64,000 bases of DNA from Alitiscatomonas aceti (GTDB lineage: Bacteria > Bacillota > Clostridia > Lachnospirales > Lachnospiraceae): positions 28,187 to 92,186 of the forward strand of contig NZ_JAOQJF010000013.1 in assembly GCF_025567195.1 (NCBI RefSeq), given 5' to 3'. Of this stretch, positions 15,768-25,478 are shown in pieces; positions within the stretch are counted from its first letter, which is position 1; every line of letters starts with the position of its first letter. A model generated the notes under the pieces. That model made no database searches, was not told the DNA's origin, and saw nothing but the letters and a program-made list of their open reading frames with translations. The position numbers and the translations under genes are program-made.

Positions 15768-18106
15768 TTCTTCAGCAGTCCCATGGCGATCTTCTCACTG
15801 GTGATGGGAAGCTCCTTAAACCACAGCCCTGTGGCGTTGGCAATGGCATGGGCAATGGCCGGGGACGGCGTGTTGATGACAATCTCTCCGATGGACTTGG
15901 CTCCGAAGGGGCCGGTGGGCTCATAGCTGCTTTCAAATTCTATCCGCAGCCTTCCCATATCCAGCCGGGTGGGGATCTTATACTGCATGAACGAGTTGTT
16001 CATCATATGACCCTTTTTGTCGTACTGGACATTCTCATATAAGGCCATTCCAATGCCCTGGACAATGCCGCCCTCGGTCTGGACCCGGGCCAGGTTGGGA
16101 TTGATGACCGTTCCGCAGTCCACCACAGCCGCATAGTCCAGGATCTCCACATGGCCTGTCTCCTTATCCAGCTCGATCTCCACCGCGCCTGCCATGAACG
16201 GCGGCGGCGATACGGGAGAGCTGTGGGTCTCCGTCACCTGGAGGGCTTCCTGGCTGCCGCACATGGACGCCGTCCCCAGGTCTGTCAGAGTCACCGACTC
16301 TCCGGTAGCCGGATCCAGGAAGCGTGTCCCGTCAAACTCCAGTTCCGCGCCGGAAACATCCGGAGGCCCGGAAGCACAGGCGCCTGGAGCGCCCAGGCCG
16401 CAGCCATCCGCCGCATACCGCGCCCTCAGAAGCTCCGCCGCCTTGTCCTCCATCTTCTCCAGCAGCTTTCCGCAGGCTCTCTCCACGGCCTTTCCCGTCA
16501 CATAGGTGGTGCTGGACGCATAGGATCCGGAGTCGTAGGGGGAAGCGTCCGTATCCGCCCCGTAAACGGTGATCTGGTCTGTGGAGCAGTCCAGGCACTC
16601 CGCAGCCATCTGGGCCAGGATGGTATCGCAGCCAGTTCCCATGTCTGCTGCTCCGATGGTCAGCGTATAGTATCCGTCCTCATTGAGCTTGATGGAAGCC
16701 GAGCCCACGTCCACGCCGGAGATCCCGGAGCCCTGCATGGCCATGGCGATGCCGACACTCCTCACCTTTCCATTTCCCATGTCCCGGCAGGGGAATTTTT
16801 CCTTCCAGCCGATCATCTCCGCTGTACGCATCAGACATTGATCCAGGGTACAGCTTGCCGCTGTCTCGCCGTAATAGGCCGGCATCACATCTCCCTGACG
16901 CACCACATTTTTGAGACGCAGCTCCACCGGATCCATGTGCAGCTTTTCCGCCAGCTGGTTGACTGCCGACTCCACGGCAAAGATCCCCTGGGTGGCTCCG
17001 TAGCCCCGGTAGGCTCCCGCCGACATCACGTTGGTATAGACCACGTCGTAGGCAAACCGGTAAGCCCTGGGAGTACCGTACAGCGGAATGGACTTATGGC
17101 CGGAAAGTCCCACAGTCGTGGGGCCGTGCTCGCCATATGCTCCAGTATTAGATAAGGTGTACACGTCGATGGCCTGGATGATCCCATCCTTAGTGGCTCC
17201 GACCCGCACAGAGACCTCCATCTCATGGCGGGGAGTGGAGGCCGTCTGGCTCTCCGTCCGGGAAAAGATCATTTTGGACGGCCGCCCCGTCTTCCAGGTG
17301 ACAAAAGCCGGGAAGATCTCAGAAACCACCGTCTGCTTCGCTCCGAAGCTGCCGCCGATCCTGGGCTTCACGACCCGGATCTTCGACTTGGGGATCCCCA
17401 GGGCGTTGGAAATGATCCGCCGCACATGGAACACGATCTGGGTGGAGCTTAAAATGTTCAGCCGTCCGTAGGCGTCAAAATAGCAGCAGGTCCGGAAGGT
17501 CTCCATCATGGCCTGCTGGTCGGCCAGGGTATGGTATGTACCCTCTGCCACCACGTCGCACTCTGCCAGGACCGCATCCACATCTCCCTGTCCGGATACA
17601 TCGCTGGCACACAGATTTCTCTTATTGTCCGCGCCCACAGGACAAAGGGATCTCCAGCTGTCCTCGGGATGGACCAGGATCTCGTTATCCTTGGCAGTCC
17701 GGAAGTCCAGAATGGCCGGAAGCACCTCATACTGCACCTTCACCAGCTTTAAGGCCCGGTCTACGGCGTCCTCGGTCTCCCCGGCCACAATGGCCACCGG
17801 ATCTCCCACATACCGCACATGCCGGTCCAGGATCAGCCGGTCGTAGGGGCTGGGCTCCGGATACGTCTGCCCGGCCATGGTAAACCGCTCTGCAGGCACG
17901 TCCTCCCAGGTATAAACGGCTGCGATCCCCGGCACCTTCATGGCCGCATCCGTCTTTACAGACTGGATCATGGCATTGGCGTGGGGGCTCCTTAACACCT
18001 TAACGATCAGACAGTCCCTGGGGGCCAGATCGTCCATATACACCGGTTTTCCCATCAGAAGCGCCATGGCGTCCTTCTTACGGATCCCTTGATTTACATT
18101 CTTCAT
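15764..18106 (-). CDS. xdhA: Xanthine dehydrogenase, molybdenum-binding subunit
   Basis: Catalytic subunit that hydroxylates hypoxanthine and xanthine, 780 residues. It has the N-terminal a/b hammerhead (KPVYMDDL, LRSPHANA) and molybdopterin loops GGSFGAKQ and AYRGYGATQG. The active-site Glu is in GAFGAKSIGEI near the C-terminus. Its start overlaps the stop of the iron-sulfur subunit gene as ATGA. The cluster order FAD, Fe-S, Mo subunit, cofactor transferase is typical of three-subunit clostridial xanthine dehydrogenases. Substrate could be a related purine or N-heterocycle. Confidence 0.88.
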   Translation of the reverse strand: MKNVNQGIRKKDAMALLMGKPVYMDDLAPRDCLIVKVLRSPHANAMIQSVKTDAAMKVPGIAAVYTWEDVPAERFTMAGQTYPEPSPYDRLILDRHVRYVGDPVAIVAGETEDAVDRALKLVKVQYEVLPAILDFRTAKDNEILVHPEDSWRSLCPVGADNKRNLCASDVSGQGDVDAVLAECDVVAEGTYHTLADQQAMMETFRTCCYFDAYGRLNILSSTQIVFHVRRIISNALGIPKSKIRVVKPRIGGSFGAKQTVVSEIFPAFVTWKTGRPSKMIFSRTESQTASTPRHEMEVSVRVGATKDGIIQAIDVYTLSNTGAYGEHGPTTVGLSGHKSIPLYGTPRAYRFAYDVVYTNVMSAGAYRGYGATQGIFAVESAVNQLAEKLHMDPVELRLKNVVRQGDVMPAYYGETAASCTLDQCLMRTAEMIGWKEKFPCRDMGNGKVRSVGIAMAMQGSGISGVDVGSASIKLNEDGYYTLTIGAADMGTGCDTILAQMAAECLDCSTDQITVYGADTDASPYDSGSYASSTTYVTGKAVERACGKLLEKMEDKAAELLRARYAADGCGLGAPGACASGPPDVSGAELEFDGTRFLDPATGESVTLTDLGTASMCGSQEALQVTETHSSPVSPPPFMAGAVEIELDKETGHVEILDYAAVVDCGTVINPNLARVQTEGGIVQGIGMALYENVQYDKKGHMMNNSFMQYKIPTRLDMGRLRIEFESSYEPTGPFGAKSIGEIVINTPSPAIAHAIANATGLWFKELPITSEKIAMGLLKK

Positions 18107-18570
18107 GACGCTCCTCCCTTCTTTTTATATTCAATAAACGCGCGGATCCCCCGGAGCTGTCCCTCGTAGCCGGAGCAGCGGCACAGGTTCCCGGCCAGAT
18201 ATTCCCGGATCTCATCGTCCGTGGGGTCCGGATTTTCCCGGAACATGGCAATGGCGTTCATGACCATGCCCGGATTGCAGAAGCCGCACTGTTCCGCTCC
18301 CTGGTCGGCGATGAACGCGCCGAACTCCTCGGCCTCCTTCTGGAGCCCCTCCAGGGTGTCGATCCTGTGGCCGTCGGCCCGGGCCGCCAGGACAGAACAG
18401 GAAAGGACCGGCTTATCATCCATAAACACGGTGCAGAGGCCGCAGTTGGACGACTCGCAGCCCCGCTTCACGCTGAGACAGCCGTGATCCCGTAAAAAAT
18501 CAATGAGAAGCCTGTCGTCAGAGATCAGCGCCTCCACATTTTTCCCATTTAAGACCAGTGAAATCTTCAT
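18103..18570 (-). CDS. xdhC: Xanthine dehydrogenase, [2Fe-2S] subunit
   Basis: Electron-transfer subunit of 155 residues with two [2Fe-2S] clusters: the plant-ferredoxin type CESSNCGLC plus a later Cys, and the C-terminal helical cluster CGFCNPGM with CRCSGY. The frame is open much further upstream, but it overlaps xdhB, and the conserved start MKISLVLNG at 18570 is the family beginning; it overlaps the xdhB stop by 4 nt. The usual length is 150-165 residues. Confidence 0.9.
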   Translation of the reverse strand: MKISLVLNGKNVEALISDDRLLIDFLRDHGCLSVKRGCESSNCGLCTVFMDDKPVLSCSVLAARADGHRIDTLEGLQKEAEEFGAFIADQGAEQCGFCNPGMVMNAIAMFRENPDPTDDEIREYLAGNLCRCSGYEGQLRGIRAFIEYKKKGGAS

Positions 18571-19457
18571 GCCCTCTGTCCCTCCTTCTCTTTTGTCAGG
18601 CAGGCCGGAGCGCCGGCTCCTGCGGCCTGTCCGCTTCCGCCGTACAATGCTTCCATCAGTCCCCGGTACAGGAGAACGCCCGCCAGGTGGCTGCGGAATT
18701 CCTTTCCCGCCCGGATATTGCTGCCCGTGGGGACCACAGATGCAAGCTCCGCAGCCAGAACCTTCCGCTCTTCCTCTCCGGAGCCCTGAAACCGCTCCAG
18801 CCATTCTGCCGGAAGCTCATAGGATCTGGCCCGGGCCGGAGTCGCCCCGAAAACAGCCCGTCCGGCAGCCCGTTCCCCTTCTCCGGATCTCCATCCTTCC
18901 CCAACGGCCACCGCACAGGCCATCACAGGAAAATCCGTCTTTGTGTTCCGGTGGGACAGGTAGGCGTACCGCCGTTTTTCCTTCTTTACGATGACCCTCA
19001 CCAGAATATCATTTTCTGCTCCCTCTGCCGCAAACCGCTCCATGGGCACCAGACCTCCATGGTACAGCTCCACCCAGGAATCCAGGGCCAGGAACATGGT
19101 CAGCACGTCAGAAAATCCAAACCGTCCAAAAATACTGCCGCCCACGGTGGCCAGGTTCCGGAACTGGACGCCCACGATGTGACGCAGGCTCTCCCGGACG
19201 GCCCCGCCGGTCATGGCGTCAAGCCCCTTATGGAGCTCCAGATCCCTTAAGCTGGTCATGGCCCCGATCCTGTATTCCTCCTCCGTTTCTTCAATACCGG
19301 AAAGTCCCAGGTCCGACAGATCGATGACCGTCTGAACCGTTCGGTTCTGCATTTTCAGCCACAGCATGCCGCCGAGGATATGGGCCGATTTCTTCTGGTT
19401 CCGCACATAAGCGTCCTCCAGGCTCTCCGCCCGCACATATTCTCTGAATTTAAGCAT
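18567..19457 (-). CDS. xdhB: Xanthine dehydrogenase, FAD-binding subunit
   Basis: Flavoprotein subunit passing electrons from the iron-sulfur subunit to NAD or another acceptor, 296 residues. GAMTSLRDLE and the FAD-pyrophosphate loop FRNLATVGGSIFG are the family landmarks. GGAGGG precedes the ATG at 19457. A small frame upstream overlaps its start by 8 nt. It is the first of the three xdh subunit genes in the transcript that follows the purine permease. Confidence 0.87.
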   Translation of the reverse strand: MLKFREYVRAESLEDAYVRNQKKSAHILGGMLWLKMQNRTVQTVIDLSDLGLSGIEETEEEYRIGAMTSLRDLELHKGLDAMTGGAVRESLRHIVGVQFRNLATVGGSIFGRFGFSDVLTMFLALDSWVELYHGGLVPMERFAAEGAENDILVRVIVKKEKRRYAYLSHRNTKTDFPVMACAVAVGEGWRSGEGERAAGRAVFGATPARARSYELPAEWLERFQGSGEEERKVLAAELASVVPTGSNIRAGKEFRSHLAGVLLYRGLMEALYGGSGQAAGAGAPACLTKEKEGQRA

Positions 19458-19605
19458 CTGTTTCCCTCCTCCATATGATCATCTTTTCTCCCATGGCCTC
19501 TGCGGTCTGTGCCGTCATATGATACAGACCTCCGGCCATCCGGATAAAATTCACTTCAGCATTTACGCCCATCTGCCAGAAAAGCAGGGGCCTTTTCCGT
19601 TCCAT
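19450..19605 (-). CDS. Possible 51-residue protein coupled to xdhB
   Basis: A frame starting ATG at 19605 with AAAAGGA just upstream ends in TAA overlapping the xdhB start by 8 nt, an arrangement suited to translational coupling. It reads MERKRPLLFWQMGVNAE at the start and has no recognised domain or membrane helix. The rest of the gap to the permease (19606-19760) shows nothing. It could equally be a chance frame in GC-rich DNA. Confidence 0.3.
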   Translation of the reverse strand: MERKRPLLFWQMGVNAEVNFIRMAGGLYHMTAQTAEAMGEKMIIWRRETDA

Positions 19606-19760
19606 GATCCTTTTCTTCTATGATATAAGCCGCAGGGCGGATATTTTCCACTTTTACTTTCTAAAAAGGGCCCTTCTGGATCTCTTCTGGTACGCCCTGG
19701 TATCCAGATACCTCCCGGCCTCCTTCCTGTTTTCAGTCCGGAAGCCAGCAGCCAGGCTCT

Positions 19761-21158
19761 TTAAGCCTTCTTCTCCCTGGGGATCACAATGTTCAGGACA
19801 ATGGCCAGGATCGCTGCCGGAACGATACCGGAGCCTCCGAAGATCAGCTGTACTGCCTCGGGAAGTCCGGCGATCACTGCGCCATTGGCACCAATACCGT
19901 AGCCAAGTCCCAGGGCCGTGGATACGATGGTGATGTTCCTGGCTGTCAGCGGCTCCTTTGTGATCAGCTGGATGCCGCTGATGACGATGGATGAAAACAT
20001 CATCACCGCCGCTCCGCCCAGAACGCTCTGGGGCATAATGGAGATCAGCGCCGCCAGCTTGGGGAGCAGGCCGCAGAACACCAGGAATACGGCTCCTGTG
20101 GCCAGGGCATGCCGGTTGACGATCTTTGTCATGGCCACCAGGCCCACGTTCTGACTGAAGGATGTGTTGGGCAGCACGCCGAACAGGGCTGCAAAGCTGG
20201 AACCCAGACCGTCGCAGATAACGCCGCCGGAAAGCTCAGAATCGGTCGCTTCCCGTCCCATGCCGCCTTCCATCACTCCGGAAATATCGCCCACGGTCTC
20301 CACTGCCGTTACGATGAACATGATCAGCACCGGGACGATGGCGCGCAGGTCAAAGACCAGGGGGACCGGCATCAGCTTCGGTATGGAAAACCAGGAAGCC
20401 TCCGCCACCTTGTCCCAGTTTAAAACCCATGCCTTGGTATACTCCACGCCATCGGCAGTGATGCCGGTGGGGGATAAAAACAGGCCCATGACAGCCGACG
20501 CAATATATCCGGCGATGATGCCGATCAGAATGGACGATGCGCTGGTCATGCCCTTTGTTCCGTGCTTGAACGCGATGATCACCACCGTCACAAGAGCGCC
20601 CAGAGCCAGGTTCTCAAGGGAACCAAAATCGGCTGCCGCGTTTCCGCCGCCAAAGGAGCCGACGCCCACGGATACCAGGGACAGGCCGATGGAAAGGACT
20701 ACTGTTCCAGTGACCACTGCCGGGAAAAACCGTCTCAGGGGCTTTAATAAAAAGCCCAGGACCGTCTCAAACAGGCCGCCCAGGATGGAGGCCAGCATAA
20801 TGGCCCCGTAGCCGGCAATGCCGCCGCCCATGACCTTTGCCACACTGTTGAATACGCCAATGAAGCCGGAACTGGTCCCCATGATAATGGGTACCTTTCC
20901 TCCCACAGGACCGATGGCATAAAGCTGCACCAGTGTCACGATCCCGGCCACCAGCATGGCGTTCTGCAGCAGATCCACCTGCAGCTCTGCAAATTCGCTG
21001 CCTGCTCCAATGCCGCAGGCGCCTGTGATGATGAGGATCGGAGTCAGATTTCCCACAAACATGGCCAGCACATGCTGAAGCCCCAGGGGAACTGCCTTTG
21101 TGAGCGGAAGCTTCCCATAAAAGTCAAACGCCGCTCCTTTTGTTTCTGCTTTTTCCAC
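19761..21158 (-). CDS. NCS2-family xanthine/uracil permease
   Basis: Nucleobase:cation symporter-2 of 465 residues with about 12-14 hydrophobic segments. QHVLAMFVGNLTP is the family start; PNTSFSQNVGLVAMTKI is the conserved quartet motif of the substrate site. The start is a GTG at 21158 behind AAAGGAGAG. Lying upstream of the xanthine dehydrogenase genes on the same strand, it most probably imports xanthine or urate as substrate. A second paralogue is at 47564-48895. Confidence 0.88.
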   Translation of the reverse strand: MEKAETKGAAFDFYGKLPLTKAVPLGLQHVLAMFVGNLTPILIITGACGIGAGSEFAELQVDLLQNAMLVAGIVTLVQLYAIGPVGGKVPIIMGTSSGFIGVFNSVAKVMGGGIAGYGAIMLASILGGLFETVLGFLLKPLRRFFPAVVTGTVVLSIGLSLVSVGVGSFGGGNAAADFGSLENLALGALVTVVIIAFKHGTKGMTSASSILIGIIAGYIASAVMGLFLSPTGITADGVEYTKAWVLNWDKVAEASWFSIPKLMPVPLVFDLRAIVPVLIMFIVTAVETVGDISGVMEGGMGREATDSELSGGVICDGLGSSFAALFGVLPNTSFSQNVGLVAMTKIVNRHALATGAVFLVFCGLLPKLAALISIMPQSVLGGAAVMMFSSIVISGIQLITKEPLTARNITIVSTALGLGYGIGANGAVIAGLPEAVQLIFGGSGIVPAAILAIVLNIVIPREKKA

Positions 21159-21204
21159 TTTTCTCTCTCCTTTTTAGCCTTTTTCTGCTTTTTTCAGCCC
21201 CTCT

Positions 21205-21234
21205 ATCATGGGCGATAGGAGAAAAAAAGTCAAT
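21205..21234 (-). promoter_or_regulatory. Probable promoter of the purine operon
   Basis: Minus strand TTGACT (21229-21234) and CATGAT (21205-21210) with an 18-bp spacer. A short hairpin, CTATC/GATAG, overlaps the -10. No purine riboswitch core is visible in the leader. Confidence 0.45.
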
Positions 21235-21257
21235 AACCCAATGAATATTCAGAAACT

Positions 21258-22430
21258 TTAATTATTTCTAATAATTCGGAATTTTTCTTCCATTAAAAGC
21301 CAGTTGGGACGGAAAAAATTCATCAGCTGCCAGTAACCGGCCCCCAGAAGGCCATATTCCCGGATCAGGTCAAACTTTCCCTGAATGCTCCGCACATCCT
21401 CAAACCAGATCCCATGCTGGATCCCGTACTGCCAGTAACGAAGGTATGGGGACCAGGCCGTCTCGTCGAACCGGATCGGGACTCCATGATCGATGGCCCG
21501 GGCCACCGCCTCCCGGTTGCTGATGGACTGGGCCTTTGTGGTCCCGCGCACATAGGGAAGGGGCCATTCATACCCATAATTGGGGATCCCCAGGCTGATC
21601 TTTTCCACCGGAATGGCTGAAACCGCGTACTCCACCACCCGGCGGACCATATTGAGGGGGGCTACGGCCATAGGCGGACCGTATGTATATCCCCATTCAT
21701 ACGTCATCAGCATCACCCGGTCCGCCGCCTCCCCTAACAGACGGTAATCGATTCCTTCATATAAAAGTCCCTTCTGGTCCGGCGAGGTTTTCGGAGCCAG
21801 GGCCACAGAGACCGGATAACCGAATACCTGGAGCACACGGCGCACACGGCCTGTAAATTCTGCAAAGGCCGGCCCGTCCTCTGCCCGGACATACTCAAAA
21901 TCAATGTCCAGCCCCCGGTAGCCCTTTTCTGTCATCGTCCGTCCCAGCTCCCAGATCAGCCTCTCCTGGAGCCTTCTGTCCTCCATCAGCGCCGTCACCA
22001 GATTGTTGTTAAAGCGGCCGTCTGCACCCAGGGGCGTCAGGACCATCACGGGATCCACACCGGCATCCGCTGCCTGGCGGATCAGCCAGGTATCATCGGA
22101 CGAAGGCGGGATCAGTGTTCCCTGTTCTGTAAAGCCGTAGGAAAAAATATAAAGATCTGTCAGAAACGGAAGCGTCTGCTCCGCCGTCTCCCTTGAAATA
22201 AACGGATATGCATAACCAAATGAGTATAGCTCCCGCCTGGACTGTTCCCGGTCCGCCGCCGGTCCTTCCGGAATCAGGAGCGACTGGCCCACAGCCAGGC
22301 GGTATGGATATTCTATCTGGTTGGCCCACAGAAGCTCTCCCACAGGGATACCGGCCGTCTCTGCGATCCGGTCCACATTGTCTCCTTCCTTTACCACGTA
22401 AACTGACACGTTCTCCCGCTCCCCATCCAT
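21258..22430 (-). CDS. LysM plus glycoside hydrolase family 18 protein (spore cortex/peptidoglycan type)
   Basis: An N-terminal LysM domain (VYVVKEGDNVDRIAETAGI, ending LAVGQSLLIP) binds glycan; a GH18 barrel follows. The catalytic motif is GLDIDFEYV, whose final Glu is the proton donor. Domain order matches SleL/YaaH-type N-acetylglucosaminidases of spore cortex breakdown. No signal peptide is seen, as in those spore proteins. The ATG at 22430 follows AGGAAAG; an upstream frame to 22484 lacks a ribosome site. 390 residues. Confidence 0.83.
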   Translation of the reverse strand: MDGERENVSVYVVKEGDNVDRIAETAGIPVGELLWANQIEYPYRLAVGQSLLIPEGPAADREQSRRELYSFGYAYPFISRETAEQTLPFLTDLYIFSYGFTEQGTLIPPSSDDTWLIRQAADAGVDPVMVLTPLGADGRFNNNLVTALMEDRRLQERLIWELGRTMTEKGYRGLDIDFEYVRAEDGPAFAEFTGRVRRVLQVFGYPVSVALAPKTSPDQKGLLYEGIDYRLLGEAADRVMLMTYEWGYTYGPPMAVAPLNMVRRVVEYAVSAIPVEKISLGIPNYGYEWPLPYVRGTTKAQSISNREAVARAIDHGVPIRFDETAWSPYLRYWQYGIQHGIWFEDVRSIQGKFDLIREYGLLGAGYWQLMNFFRPNWLLMEEKFRIIRNN

Positions 22431-22603
22431 TTCTTTCCTATTAATATATGAGCATGGGCTGTCCGGGGGAACGAAAAAACGCACCTGCGTGCTTTTCCGC
22501 CTGCGGACGGGCCGCTTTTTTGCTCCCTCTGCGGAAAAACTGCTTCCGGCCCATGGCTGTCCCTGCGGAGCGTTTTAATATCATGGGACGCATTTTCCCA
22601 TGA

Positions 22604-22654
22604 TATAAAAATACCCGGAAAAGAACGTTCCCATATGGAACCGTCCCTTCCGGG
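22604..22654 (-). terminator. Intrinsic terminator after clpB
   Basis: CCCGGAA (22614-22620) pairs with TTCCGGG (22648-22654); an inner GGTTCC/GGAACG pairing extends the stem. On the minus strand TATTTTTAT follows. A second perfect stem, ATATCATGGGA/TCCCATGATAT, lies next to it at about 22579-22606. Confidence 0.75.
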
Positions 22655-22677
22655 TGATTTCAGTCATATCCGTTCAG

Positions 22678-25266
22678 TTATCGTTCAGCCAGCGCCGTCA
22701 GCCGTCCGTCCACCACATCGATCAGGATGGTATCTCCTGTATGGACGCCGTCGGAAAGGATCAGCTTTGCCGCCAGGGTCTCCACATTTTTCTGCAGATA
22801 CCGTTTCAGCGGTCTGGCTCCGTAAACCGGATCGTAGCCATTGTCCACGATGAACTGCTTTGCCTCATCGGACAGGGCGATGGTCAGCTCCTTATCGGCC
22901 AGACGCCGGTTGATGTCTGCCGCCAGAAGATCCACGATCCCTCCGATGTTGTCCTTTGTCAGAGGCTTAAAGAGGATGGTCTCATCCAGACGGTTTAAAA
23001 ACTCTGGACGGAAATGGGCCCGAAGGTCGTTCATGACCATCTGCTCCGCCTCCGGCCGGATATTCCCGTTCTCATCGATGCCCTCTAGGAGATACTGGGA
23101 GCCGATGTTGGAGGTCAGGATGAGGATCGTATTCTTAAAGTCCACGGTCTTTCCCATGGAATCGGTGATCCGCCCGTCGTCCAGTACCTGTAAAAGCACG
23201 TTGAACACGTCCGGATGGGCCTTTTCCACCTCATCGAATAAGACCACACAATAGGGCTTTCTGCGGACTGCCTCGGTCAGCTGGCCGCCCTCATCGTAGC
23301 CCACATATCCTGGAGGAGCACCGATGAGACGGGACACGGAATGCTTTTCCATATATTCGCTCATATCGATCCGCACCATGTTGTTCTCGTCATCAAACAG
23401 GCTCTCCGCCAGGGCCTTGGCCAGCTCCGTCTTTCCGACGCCAGTGGGGCCTAAGAACAGGAAGGAGCCGATGGGCTTGGTGGGATCCTTGATCCCGGCC
23501 TTGGACCGGATAATGGCCTCTGTGACCTTCTCCACGCCTTCATCCTGGCCCACCACCCGCTTATGGAGCTGTTCATCCAGATGAAGTGTCTTATTCCGCT
23601 CACTTTCTGTAAGCTTTGCCACCGGGATCCCCGTCCACCGGGAAATGATCCTGGCGATCTCCTCTTCTGTAACGCTTTCATGGACCAGGCTCAGATCCTG
23701 GTTCTTTACCTTTTCCTCCTCGGCCTCCAGCTCCTTTTCCAGCTGCGGAAGCTTTCCGTACTGGAGCTCCGCTGCCTTATTCAGGTCATACTTCTGCTGG
23801 GCGTCCTGGATCTGGCGGTGCAGGCTCTCGATCTCCTCACGGAGGCTGGAAAGCCGGTCCACCGACGCCTTCTCGTTCTCCCACTGGGCCTTCTGGGAGG
23901 CAAAGGTGTCATGAAGCTCCGCCAGCTCCTTCTGGAGATCCGCCAGCCGCTCCTGGCTCAGATGGTCGGTTTCCTTCTTTAAGGCTGCCTCCTCGATCTC
24001 CAGCTGCATGATCTTCCTGGACAGCTCATCAAGCTCGGTGGGCATGGAGTCCAGCTCGGTCTTTATCATGGCACAGGCCTCGTCCACCAGGTCAATGGCC
24101 TTATCCGGAAGGAACCGGTCGCTGATATACCGGTTGGACAGGACCGCCGCCGAAACCAGGGCCGAATCGGTGATCTTTACTCCATGGAAGACCTCATACC
24201 GGTCCTTCAGTCCCCGGAGGATGGAGATGGTATCCTCCACCGTGGGCTCATCCACCGTCACCGGCTGGAACCGCCGCTCCAGGGCCGGATCCTTTTCAAT
24301 ATATTTCCGATATTCGTCCAGGGTCGTGGCGCCGATGCAGTGGAGCTCGCCCCTGGCCAGCATGGGCTTTAACATATTTCCGGCATCCATGGAACCCTCT
24401 GTCTTTCCCGCTCCCACAATGGTATGAAGCTCATCGATGAAGAGAATGATCTGCCCCTCGCTCTTTTTCACTTCCTCCAGAACAGCCTTTAACCGCTCCT
24501 CAAATTCGCCCCGGTATTTGGCTCCTGCCACCAGTGCTCCCATATCCAGGGAAAACAGCTTTTTATCCTTTAAGCCCTCCGGCACATCGCCGCGGACGAT
24601 CCTCTGGGCAAGGCCCTCCACCACGGCCGTCTTTCCGACGCCTGGCTCGCCGATGAGCACCGGGTTATTCTTTGTCTTCCGGGACAGGATCCGGACCACA
24701 TTCCGGATCTCCGCATCCCGGCCGATGACCGGGTCCAGCTTCTGGTCCCTGGCCCGCTCCACCAGATCGGCCCCATATTTATTTAAGGTATCATAAGTAG
24801 CCTCTGGATTGTCGCTGACCACCCGCTGGTTTCCGCGGACGGTGGAAAGAGCCTGTAAAAAATTGTTCCGGTCAATGGCATATAAGCGGAACAGCTCCTT
24901 TAAAGCCCGGTTGGGCTCCCTTAACAGGCATAAGAACAGGTGCTCCACGGAAACGTACTCGTCTCCCATGGCCTTTGCCTCATCCTCTGCGCTGATGAGG
25001 ACCTTGTTCAGATCGTTGGTCAGATAGACCTGGCCGCCGCCGGAAACCTTCGGAAGCTTATTTAACGCCTGCTCCGCCTCGTTTAAAAACTGTCCGCCGG
25101 AGATTCCCATTTTCGTTACCAGCTTCATGATCAGGCTGTCCTCCAGCCGCAGGAGGCTCACCAGAAGATGCTCCTGGTCGATCTGCTGGTTTCCATATTC
25201 ATAAGCCAGCTTCTCGCAGCCCTGGACGGCCTCCACTGACTTTTGTGTAAACTTACTGATATTCAT
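22678..25266 (-). CDS. clpB: ATP-dependent disaggregase ClpB
   Basis: Hexameric Hsp104-type chaperone that rescues aggregated protein with DnaK. Clp_N repeats are at residues 1-145; first AAA domain Walker A is GEPGVGKT near residue 205; the coiled-coil middle domain is at about 410-525; second Walker A is GPTGVGKT near residue 605; then the C-terminal D2 domain. 862 residues, standard. The frame is open upstream, but AAAGGAGG sits before the ATG at 25266 and MNISKFTQKS is the family start. Controlled by a CIRCE operator. Confidence 0.96.
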   Translation of the reverse strand: MNISKFTQKSVEAVQGCEKLAYEYGNQQIDQEHLLVSLLRLEDSLIMKLVTKMGISGGQFLNEAEQALNKLPKVSGGGQVYLTNDLNKVLISAEDEAKAMGDEYVSVEHLFLCLLREPNRALKELFRLYAIDRNNFLQALSTVRGNQRVVSDNPEATYDTLNKYGADLVERARDQKLDPVIGRDAEIRNVVRILSRKTKNNPVLIGEPGVGKTAVVEGLAQRIVRGDVPEGLKDKKLFSLDMGALVAGAKYRGEFEERLKAVLEEVKKSEGQIILFIDELHTIVGAGKTEGSMDAGNMLKPMLARGELHCIGATTLDEYRKYIEKDPALERRFQPVTVDEPTVEDTISILRGLKDRYEVFHGVKITDSALVSAAVLSNRYISDRFLPDKAIDLVDEACAMIKTELDSMPTELDELSRKIMQLEIEEAALKKETDHLSQERLADLQKELAELHDTFASQKAQWENEKASVDRLSSLREEIESLHRQIQDAQQKYDLNKAAELQYGKLPQLEKELEAEEEKVKNQDLSLVHESVTEEEIARIISRWTGIPVAKLTESERNKTLHLDEQLHKRVVGQDEGVEKVTEAIIRSKAGIKDPTKPIGSFLFLGPTGVGKTELAKALAESLFDDENNMVRIDMSEYMEKHSVSRLIGAPPGYVGYDEGGQLTEAVRRKPYCVVLFDEVEKAHPDVFNVLLQVLDDGRITDSMGKTVDFKNTILILTSNIGSQYLLEGIDENGNIRPEAEQMVMNDLRAHFRPEFLNRLDETILFKPLTKDNIGGIVDLLAADINRRLADKELTIALSDEAKQFIVDNGYDPVYGARPLKRYLQKNVETLAAKLILSDGVHTGDTILIDVVDGRLTALAER

Positions 25267-25318
25267 ATACAATCCTCCTTTTGAAAAGGAAATGGTCTTG
25301 TTTATTTGTTCTAGGCAG

Positions 25319-25347
25319 AATATAACACATGTTATTAGCACTGTCAA
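25319..25347 (-). promoter_or_regulatory. clpB promoter
   Basis: TTGACA (25342-25347, minus strand) and TATATT (25319-25324) with a 17-bp spacer. The -35 hexamer lies inside the CIRCE operator, so HrcA binding would block polymerase. Confidence 0.8.
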
Positions 25348-25361
25348 GAGGTGAGTGCTAA
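25335..25361. promoter_or_regulatory. CIRCE element (HrcA operator) of clpB
   Basis: On the plus strand, TTAGCACTG, nine bases, then GAGTGCTAA. This matches the TTAGCACTC-N9-GAGTGCTAA consensus with one mismatch. It is established knowledge that HrcA represses chaperone genes through this site; here it covers clpB. Confidence 0.88.
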
Positions 25362-25478
25362 TTTTTTTTTGAAGAATTTGTGAATCCTTGATTTTACTGG
25401 TCTCACAGGGATTTTTCACTTGCTTTTGCACTCGATTTTCTTGATTTGACCACATTTTTACGACAACGACTTATGGTT

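Noticed and set aside
16151..17155. 334-residue plus-strand frame
   Set aside because: Antisense to the conserved xanthine dehydrogenase molybdenum subunit; no recognisable motif.
21159..21257. Purine riboswitch upstream of the NCS2 permease
   Set aside because: None of the conserved purine-aptamer loop sequences is visible here or upstream of the second permease.
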